Positions 56,288-64,000 of a stretch of DNA of 64,000 bases are shown here, piece by piece (position 1 is the first letter of the stretch; every line of letters begins with the position of its first letter). The translations under genes were made by a program, and so were the position numbers. Location of the stretch: the NCBI GenBank assembly GCA_021229015.1, contig CM037794.1:44452644-44516643 (forward strand), written 5' to 3'. Below the pieces are notes generated by a model, which saw only the letters and a list, made by a program, of their open reading frames with translations, had not been told where the DNA came from and ran no database searches. This stretch comes from Solen grandis (lineage: Eukaryota; Mollusca; Bivalvia; Adapedonta; Solenidae).

Positions 56288-56586
56288 TTACCGATGGCAC
56301 ATTGATTTACACTGAATAAAATTCATTTTTCCGTGTCCTTGCAGGCATTTGTGTATACATCTTCCGAGGTTTCGTTTTACGACAAGCGGGCTGACTTCCG
56401 GTAACATTTCCTCTTCATCGTCATACGTCACTTCCGGTCCTTGTGCCATACACATAAACGTTTGACTGATCAGATCTTCGCAACGTTTCAGTTTAAAAAA
56501 GACAGGACGTTCATCACGAAAACATATCGTCATGTCGTACAATTGCTGTGCGCAGTTCTGAAGGGATCGATCAGCATATTCGGTGT
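56288..56586 (-). CDS. Secreted twin-CX3C prepropeptide gene 2, exon 2
   Basis: On the minus strand, acceptor attttcag, then two bases completing Asp and TEYADRSLQNCAQQLYDMTI. The pro-region has two C-X9-C pairs separated by 13 residues, then an acidic stretch (YDDEEEMLPE) and SPLVVKR. After Lys-Arg comes a 27-residue end opening NLGRCIHKCL, with C-X3-C-X11-C-X3-C and final CHR, stop at 56288. It is clearly paralogous to 51814-52100: same length after KR, same Cys spacing, shared GxCIHxCL, FI-x-CK and YA at the exon start. Less basic (five Lys/Arg). The whole precursor is 123 aa with exon 1. Confidence 0.8.
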
Positions 56587-56801
56587 CTGAAAATAAAATT
56601 CAACTCTTAAAATTTCACATCCAAGTTTGACTCGAATCAATATATTTTTTATCTTAAAAATTGGAGATTTTGAGTAGGTTTTAATTAAATGTAAGATGAA
56701 AGCCTTCTTCTACACGTAACTTTAGTATATGTATAAATTATTTTATTCTTTTACGATGTTCCTTTTACATCCATATTGTAACTGTAGACTGATAAACAAA
56801 A

Positions 56802-56995
56802 TGGGTGCCTGGATAGCGTAGTGGTTACGTGCTTTGCTTCTCACCAATGCGTCACGGGTTCGATTCCTGGTCACGTACGTGAGAGGGTACAGTGGTCGCC
56901 CGTCCAGACACGTGGGTTTTTTCCGGTTTTCTCCCACAATAATAACTACATTCGCCGCCATTAATAGTTATGAGAACTTGTTATCTATGTAAATT
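56802..56995 (+). mobile_element. tRNA-derived SINE, second family
   Basis: A consensus A box (tagcgtagtggt in ggatagcgtagtggttacg) and B box (ggttcgattcc, about 56857), then ggtcgcccgtccagacacgt and a ttccggttttctccc body. It starts near gggtgcctggatagcg. The minus-strand open frame across it is not a gene. Confidence 0.8.
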
Positions 56996-57509
56996 AAATA
57001 AACCCAAAACTGGCAAACAAATACAACTTCGTACGTACACTTGAAAGAAAATCTAAGGCATTAATTCATAAAAAATTTAAGTCGGATAAACTTGACTAAT
57101 TAAAGAATACTTCAGTTTGGCATAATATATTCATATTCCTAAATAGTGTCCATTACAGGTAATCCACCTTAAGAAATGAAAAATACACGTTCTTACATCT
57201 AAGTTACAATAATAATTTTTTACCATATTTGTACTCTTTTATTTCTTCGATACTATTTCTACTACTACTGCTACTACTACAATTACTACTACTAAAACAA
57301 CCAATCATCATATTTTTTCTTTGAGAAACCCTTGTAAGATTTGTCCACCAACAGTAGGGATATTCTATTACGTTGGAACTATGTTAAATAAAAAAAATAA
57401 AAAAAATATAAAAAAAAACATGAAAACGCTGTTGTGAAGAACAGCTCTTAATCTTCGTTCAACAGAACAAAATATATTTAAACATTTGAAAAAGAAATAA
57501 GAAATAACA

Positions 57510-58478
57510 ATCATGCATTTTTGGTTTGGGAAGCGTTTGCCCGTGTCCCGGACATCAGCAAGTGCTCTCGAAGGAGTCTCGTTCTTGACCAGATGCAGGT
57601 GCCCACAGCAGAACTTCGTGGCCACTCAGGTAATAATCAAAACAATTCAAAGCGTTGAAGGCACTGTATGTGACGATTGACAACAAAAGCTTGTAGACAT
57701 ATTAAACAAATTGTATTAACTTCTTCTTTAAAAATTTGCCACCTGTTACGTCTGAATTTAAGTCAGGGACCCGTAAACTCAACGTTACTTCGCCGCTCGG
57801 GGAGCCGCAAAATAATCGTGCATTATTGTTTCGTCAGGCCATATCAAGCTCAATAAGACCTTATCAAAGCGTCAAAACATTAGAATTTGATTCAAAGAAG
57901 TATGAAAACAGGATTCACATGTGTATTAATTTTACAATTTCGTTGTGTAAGGTTGTATGGAGTAAATCATACGATTTCTTAGTCAAAATGAAAATGTTAC
58001 CGGCAGAACTCAGCAAAGACAACAATTTCACAGCAGGGATGTCGAACTCCACGCAGTAGTTACACCCCCTCCCTTACAGTTTTAGATAACCATTGCCACC
58101 ACAAAATTTAAAGAATTTAGCTATTTTTTCTTTTTCCCAAAAATATGTATTTACTGCGAGTGTCATTTCCCTAAGTATGTTTTCTTTAATAAACATCAAA
58201 TATCGCCTCGTGGTAAAAAAAAATCATTTTAAAAAAATGTTTTTGTTGTTGTGACAGCCATTTTGTTAGTTTACCATCATCACGTGACATTTGTGAAGGC
58301 AGTGCTTTTTTTTGCTTGCAAGGGAGATCACTGTGTGGAGTTTGCAGGGCTGCGTTCAGGTAACCATTACGCTCGCAACTGTTTGGTTCCCTGCTTGTAC
58401 TCTATACGCTTTAATAAAACAGGGATTGCTACTCAGTTTGTATCAATGGTGAAAGTCAAAACAAGTAATACTAAGTAG
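57510..58478 (+). other. Cys-containing open frames, possible gene remnant
   Basis: Three pieces of unusual openness on the + strand. One ends RCRCPQQNFVATQ before a consensus-like donor ctcag|gtaata at 57634. A 107-codon frame at 57736-58059 includes HMCINFTISLCKVVW. A frame to 58478 follows a good acceptor (tgcttgcaag) and contains DHCVEFAGL and NCLVPCLYSIRFNKTG. GC is above the surroundings. No family recognised. It could be a separate small gene, a distant relative of the flanking peptide genes (a CLVPCL CX3C), or chance. Confidence 0.25.
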
Positions 58479-58626
58479 ATCAGTTATCATGGAATTGACA
58501 ATCAGAACTGATAAGAAGTAATAAGATTGAGTCTACCCCCGAATGAACGTTCATCTACACGGGCGCTGAAGAAACAAGAAATAGATTATTAAAAGAGACT
58601 CGGAAGCAAACTGACTTATTGAACAA

Positions 58627-59902
58627 TTAAGGCTCTGGAACTGTAATGAACTTCGGCAAACACCGACACTCGGAAATGTCCGTGTTTGCCGAATGATCCG
58701 TAATCGTTAATTATCGTCGATATCCGGTTTATTCTATTTTTAGTAATTTCCTATCATTTGGTGGGGTTTTCCGATACGTAGTTGGGTAATCAGAGGTTTC
58801 CTTCAGAAAAACTGATTAAAATCAGTAATGGTTAACAAACTATCAACAGAAGGACATGTGCTATCTGTAAGCAACACTTTATATACAGTTGATTTAGGTA
58901 TGAATAGAAATGTCAAAGTAACAAAATAATGAGAGTAATGCAAAAAAAACAAAAAACTCTGGAGCAGACACAAATGTACCTTTAAAGGGTGGTAATAATA
59001 AATACAAATTAAACTGAGATGAAAAATATGGAGGCTTAAGAAAGCCTTCACATGGCCCTTTACACCATTTGTAGTAAATGTGATATTCATGTATGTTATT
59101 AACAGACACATCTTGGACCATTGGACCTGCAGGCAGAGTTTATGATATTACATGTACATGTATATACTGAATATTCAGCTCCGTTGCATTCATATATTGT
59201 TCAAAAGAACAAGGTTAACCATGTATTCTGTGATATATTTGTGTTTTTGAAGTTTAAAACTCATTTTTGTATCATATATAGATGATTTTTTTATTTAAAG
59301 ATTTACTATTTAATTAATATTGACTATTTTGACGTCATTTTTCGCTTGGAGTTTCATTATAGTCACCTTATAAAACTTGCTTTTATTTTCTTTTGGAACG
59401 GTAAAACTTCTATTGAATCGCATATTATGTAGAGTTATTATTGCAGAAAATTTTAAAAGTTGTTTCATGTCTTAAACTTAATCCATACTTGAGATATTTA
59501 GCTTTAAAGATAGTTGAAGTTTTTAAACATGGCAGAAAAACTGGAAAATTTGCATGTGAGTATATGTATATAAAACTCTATATCTTGAAAAATATTTGTC
59601 CAAAGCTCAATTCTATTGATTTTAATTAATATTTAGTTGTTGTAAAACAGGAAAATGTGTTAAAATATGAACATAAAACAGTTGTTTATAAAAAAAAGTG
59701 TACTTTTTTATTTTTTACCCTTGTATTATTTCGACCATTTCTGAACATTAAGGGGAAAATACATAAAAATGTCAATAACTTAAGTTATAAACGGTAAATT
59801 TAAATAAAAATTCACCTTACAATGTGTTTTATAGTATAGATTCAGGAAATAATATCATTTTTAGGATTTTGGAAGGTCACCATTACAGTTCCAGAGCCTT
59901 AA
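58627..59902. mobile_element. Non-autonomous TTAA element, 1.27 kb, perfect 18-bp TIR
   Basis: TTAA at 58627-58630 and 59899-59902 flank GGCTCTGGAACTGTAATG and its exact reverse complement CATTACAGTTCCAGAGCC. A subterminal hairpin (ttcggcaaacac/gtgtttgccgaa, 58652-58693) sits just inside the left end. No transposase frame. TTAA target and layout fit a piggyBac-mobilised element. Confidence 0.85.
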
Positions 59903-60187
59903 GAAGTCAAAATTGTTTTGAATAGTTTTGAATAATGCCTAAAGGGCACATTCCACGGAATGAGCGTGTATTAATTCTCTTACTCTGTCCCCAAAAAATA
60001 CTTAAAGATAAGTGTTACGGTTGTTTATCTAATATATATTTGACTTTCATCAAATCTAAATATCCATCTGATACCATTAATAATAATGACAATATTGTGT
60101 ACACCTACGTCTCTGCAATATTGTTGGAACTCTTTAACAGAAATTCGGTTCGCATTAAGTAATCGACGAGGTGCCGAAAAACCTTTA

Positions 60188-60190
<3 letters not shown>

Positions 60191-60221
<31 letters not shown>

Positions 60222-60222
60222 C
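60191..60222. repeat. GT microsatellite
   Basis: About 16 tg units. Confidence 0.95.
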
Positions 60223-60815
60223 ACTATGCTAAGCCAACGGGGACTTCAAAGGATTAAAGGAAGGTTACTTTTGACCTCTGTAAACTGTATAAAGACCTTA
60301 TCACTGTTACTATATACCGTCGGTATCAAATAAGTACTCTTTGTCATTATTCTATTTTCAGCCGTGCTACATAAATGTTGCATTTGTAAACCATCTAAAT
60401 AGTCATTATCAAACGTTATTTGTCACACACGGATTCCTCGCATGATCCTTGCAATATTTGCTTCTCACTTAAATAGAAAGATTACCTTTTTTCTTTGTTC
60501 AATTGTCACTGAACCGGAAGTAATATAAATCAGTATTTGAACTCAATTGTGAAATTGTAGCTGTATTAATCCCTCTAAATAGCATGAGTTAATTCAATAA
60601 ATAAAGATTAGAGTCTCTCGTTGTCCGTGATGTTTGTGTTTCGATACACGTTGTTGAATCTGACAGCAAATACAAGTTATAATCACCTTGTCACCCGTAT
60701 TGACATTTTCTGACAAGAGCTAGATGGGTATCAGACATGGACCATCGATTTTCTTGCAATGAATTGACGTAACATAACAAATCGTGTTGCTTCGCATCCA
60801 TGTTTCCGTATGATA

Positions 60816-61560
60816 GATTATTCACAACGGTACAAGAACCGCAGAATTGCCAAATTCATTTGAATCTTGATTACGAGTTTTTGTCCCTCTGTATATCGAG
60901 CATGGTAAGGGACGTTCTGACATCACTTGATTACGCAGGTCGTATCTTTGTACAAATGTATGCTACCATTATATATTGTATTCACGATTGGATCAGTCTG
61001 ATATTCAATTAACACATGGAATAACGAATCATTGTCAAGAGGAAACCTTAACGATCTAACAATGTGAAATGTCAACAATTTGTACATCATTTTAATTCTG
61101 ATCCAAGATCCACTTCCGAGTGTTTGTTCTTCGGATATTCTGATTGGATGACGTAAAATAAAACATTTATGTATGCAATTCGCAATCTTTCGATATCAAT
61201 TTCACGTCGTTCAGTCAGATCGATCGATTCAGTCAAAATCGCTCACCCCACCCCCAAAATAACTGGAAGTTGATAGTTGAGCAGACTTATAAATATGTTC
61301 AAACTGTTGAATTTCGCGTTATCACTTTGTTAAGGTTGCGTTTTGATAATGATTCGTTATACCATGTGTTAGTTGGATAGCTGACTGACCGAACTGTACA
61401 TAAAATATGATGGTAACATGCCTTTGTACAAAGTTACGACCCTCTTAATCAAGTGATGTCAGATTCTGTTCCTATCAGTGTAAGAATCGGAGAACAAAAA
61501 GTATCATACATACTTTTGGTAATCAAGATTCAATGAAATGGCGATTCTGCGCTTCTAGTG
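60816..61560. repeat. Imperfect inverted duplication
   Basis: The arm at about 60816-61095 and the arm at about 61280-61555 are reverse complements with substitutions. Shared words include catttgaatcttgattac, tgacatcacttgatta, tttgtacaaa-gtatgctacc, ttaacacatgg-ataacgaatc and aaccttaac. The spacer is about 190 bp. Divergence suggests an old event. The + strand open frame 60800-61012 lies in one arm. Confidence 0.7.
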
Positions 61561-62379
61561 CCTGTGATTTTTTTCAATGGCGAACGAATGGTAGTTACGA
61601 TCACAAAGACGCTGTTTTGGGATCAAATATGAAACAAGCGCCTAAATGACCCAGACATAATCATATTTAGAGAATCGGTGATTTTGACAGAGTATGACGC
61701 CATCAAAAATACGTCAGAAGGTAAAGCTAACCAAGTTCCATCGCAGAAAAAAATCTGATAATGATATATGGTTGTATAGTAGTAGTAGTAGTAGTATCGA
61801 AAAAATAAAAGAGCACGAATATGACTATATTGTAACTTAGATATAAGAACATGTGTTTATCATTTCCAGGTAGACCACCTGTAAAAGTTACTATTAAGGA
61901 CTATGAATATATATGGCAAACTGTAGTACATAATTTGGTCAGCTTATGTAAAATTTCTACAAAGTTTGGCCGTCAAATAAGGATGTTTTAGCTCTTTCTT
62001 TCTTTATTTTTGCGTATTTACTCCACTAGGCAAAATACCAGGACACTGGTACAATAAATACAGATTTTGTTGATTTTGTTCATCAGTAAATGACTGATTA
62101 TATGATCCATAGATGGTCATTTGTGAACAAAGACAGGAAATAAAACTGAAGTTACACTAACTATATTTTTATCAAACTTAATCACACAAGGACATTGAAA
62201 AATCAATATTTTTGCAGCAATGAATTTCAACCACACAATACAAAAGAAAATTTTGACCAGTAAATATATAAGGACACCAAAATTATGCAAACAAAAATCA
62301 TTTTTTGTTCAAAATAGTGTGTATTACGCTTACCAGTAAATACAACGTGCATTTTTCGAAACGTTTTACTTATATATAT

Positions 62380-62465
62380 ATATTATAATTATAATATATA
62401 TTTATATATATATTTATATATATTATATAATAATATATTTATTTATTTATTTATTTATTTATTTA
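62380..62465. repeat. AT microsatellite (tatata, then tttatttattta)
   Basis: Simple repeat with a short palindrome tatattataattataatata. Confidence 0.85.
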
Positions 62466-62794
62466 GAATTGTAACATAGTGTGACAAAAAAGAGAAGAGA
62501 AAAAAATGCCTTTGCTGGGATTTGTAACAGCGGTCCTAATATTTCAAAAAGATTAGTAACCCTACGCTTTAAACACTAGGCTAACGTCAAAAAAAGAGGA
62601 CTTTTCAAGTAGAAATTTTTTTATATAGAGTGAACTACCTTAAAATAATTTTACTACCATTATCATATTATTATAAGTATTATTAAATCATTATTCTGTT
62701 TCATTTGTTTTCACGGGGAAAATGATTAATTTTATTCGCTGCCGTCGTTCAAATTCGTGAAATAAAATTCGATCTTACACACTATAATTGTTAC

Positions 62795-62867
62795 CTGATA
62801 AATCACTAATGGTCGCATAGACAGCGGAGATGAATGTCAACAAAATTGCGTTCCGGACAACTTCCAT
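62795..62867 (-). CDS. Secreted twin-CX3C prepropeptide gene 2, exon 1 (signal peptide)
   Basis: On the minus strand, gaaaccATGG (strong start context) opens MEVVRNAILLTFISAVYATI, a compact signal peptide with a likely cut after VYA, then SDLS. The donor is TCA G|gtaaca, phase 1, matching exon 2 at 56586. An acceptor-like ttttttag lies about 40 bases upstream on this strand, so a 5' UTR intron is likely. The upstream in-frame Met codons are probably not used. Joining across 6.2 kb rests on phase, paralogy with 49600-49723 and the signal peptide. Confidence 0.6.
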
Positions 62868-64000
62868 GGTTTCTACTTTCACAATGTTTATGTCACCAGT
62901 CAATCTAAAAAAAGTAAACATGAAATGAATATTTTTATTCCATAATATTTGGTGTAAAGGCTGAGAATAATCATGAATGATAATCATATATTTCACTGTA
63001 TAAGATTAAATGTTGTCGCGTCCATTGTTATACATTTATAGTCCGTTCTCTTTAACCGTCCAATGAAATGCTTGTATTTTGGATCCAATTGCAATACTTA
63101 TAAAAGTCTATTTCCAAGTAGCGTCACGTTGACTGAGGAGGGTAAAAAATGTAAATGACGTCAAATGGATAAAAATGACGTCACTGTCGTATTATTGCGG
63201 CGTATAAAAATGAAACACGACAGAAAGAGAAGAAATTCTAAAAAAATGTTAGAATTGCATGAAATAAATAGAATAGTTGTTGATTTAATGCGGAACATTA
63301 CCAAAAAAAAATCATTTTCTGCGATAAGAAGCCGTTTTTCACGCTTTGGGTTTGTTATTGCAGAATAATTAAAATTAAATTTTGTAAAAGGCCCTATATG
63401 GCATTATTAAACTTATATATTGCTTTATATGACAAATGAAACTTACATATAACAATATATAGCATAATGAAGATTAAATATTACAATATATCGAATAATG
63501 AAGTAAAGATATTGCCATATATCGCACAAATAATGTGGGTATTACAACATACCGGAAATATATCGTGTAGTTAATAAAATATAACGTAATTAACCTTAAA
63601 TATTACAATGTATGAAACTAAAATATTACAATTTATTGCTAAAAGAAACTTAAATATTACAATTTTTTTGCGTATTGTAATATATCTCATAATCAATTTT
63701 TTGTCATCTTTTCAAAACGCAGATTTTGTAAATCATCCTTAAGATTTGGAGAAAAATGGCAATGAGTAGTTAACATGAACTACAAATATACTTTCTGATG
63801 CATGAATGCTAGAACCCCAGTAACAAAACTGCTGGAAAGCCCTCTTGTTTGCCGATTAAGAAAATATTGATAACTATTTTTAGACCTTCCGTCTACAACA
63901 GTCATTAATATTTGCGAATGACTATTTTTTCTGGATTTCTTAGGAAGTTTTAACCACGAATGTGAGCCCAGTGAAAAGCGCTCGGCTTGTAGACCTCGCG
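62868..64000. other. 5' flank of small gene 2 and AT-rich sequence
   Basis: Contains two tgacgtca-like palindromes near 63155-63180 (atgacgtca), and degenerate attacaatatatcg / acttaaatattac phrases at 63400-63700. ccctcttgttt at 63840 resembles a dispersed-element end. The frame 63165-63368 (Lys/Arg-rich) has no supporting signals. Confidence 0.45.

Larger units (their letters stand above)
56587..62794 (-). other. Intron of small gene 2 (6.2 kb)
   Basis: Contains a SINE (56802-56995), Cys-containing open frames at 57540-58478, a TTAA element (58627-59902), a GT microsatellite (60191-60222) and an inverted duplication (60816-61560). AT-rich filler lies elsewhere, with short trinucleotide runs at 57265-57295 and 61780-61795. 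Confidence 0.55.

Overview
The window looks like nuclear DNA of a bivalve mollusc. Coding pieces are short exons with GT..AG borders, separated by long AT-rich introns. The introns and spacers are packed with tandem repeats, TTAA-flanked miniature transposons, tRNA-derived SINEs and dispersed elements of the kind common in bivalve genomes (for example one with CTCACCTGAG ends and a GGCCCTCTTGTTT tail). One run of exactly 100 N marks a scaffold join. No bacterial, phage or CRISPR content was seen.

Region 1 (about 900-40,450, + strand) holds one large gene. I could chain 21 coding exons by splice sites and codon phase, giving 2,164 codons in total. The first two thirds encode a low-complexity Ser/Glu/Lys-rich, probably disordered protein. 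The last third is compact and helical, with a coiled coil and a conserved-looking Trp/Arg-rich helix near the C-terminus. I do not recognise the family with confidence. As printed, the frame is broken by four one-base shifts, all at mononucleotide runs, and by one in-frame TAA. Splice sites and phases stay intact, so consensus errors or recent damage are likelier than an old pseudogene. No stop codon is certain; a candidate last exon lies at 41,420.

Region 2 (40,450-49,600) is repeat-rich spacer: CT microsatellites, a 37-bp satellite of about 1.4 kb, a 24-bp satellite, the assembly gap, a TTG run, SINE pieces and MITEs.

Region 3 (49,600-62,870) carries the most interesting content: two small convergent paralogous genes, one per strand. 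Each has a signal-peptide exon, a phase-1 intron, and a second exon encoding a pro-region, a Lys-Arg site and a final 27-residue peptide with the spacing C-X3-C-X11-C-X3-C. One peptide is strongly cationic. They look like secreted prepropeptides with a helical-hairpin (twin CX3C) core. The spacer between them and the introns hold a 58-bp satellite, a tRNA-derived SINE, a 1.27-kb TTAA element with 18-bp perfect inverted termini, a TIR element with internal 59-bp repeats, and an inverted duplication. The last 1.1 kb shows nothing firm.

All calls come from reading the sequence. No database search or expression data were available.
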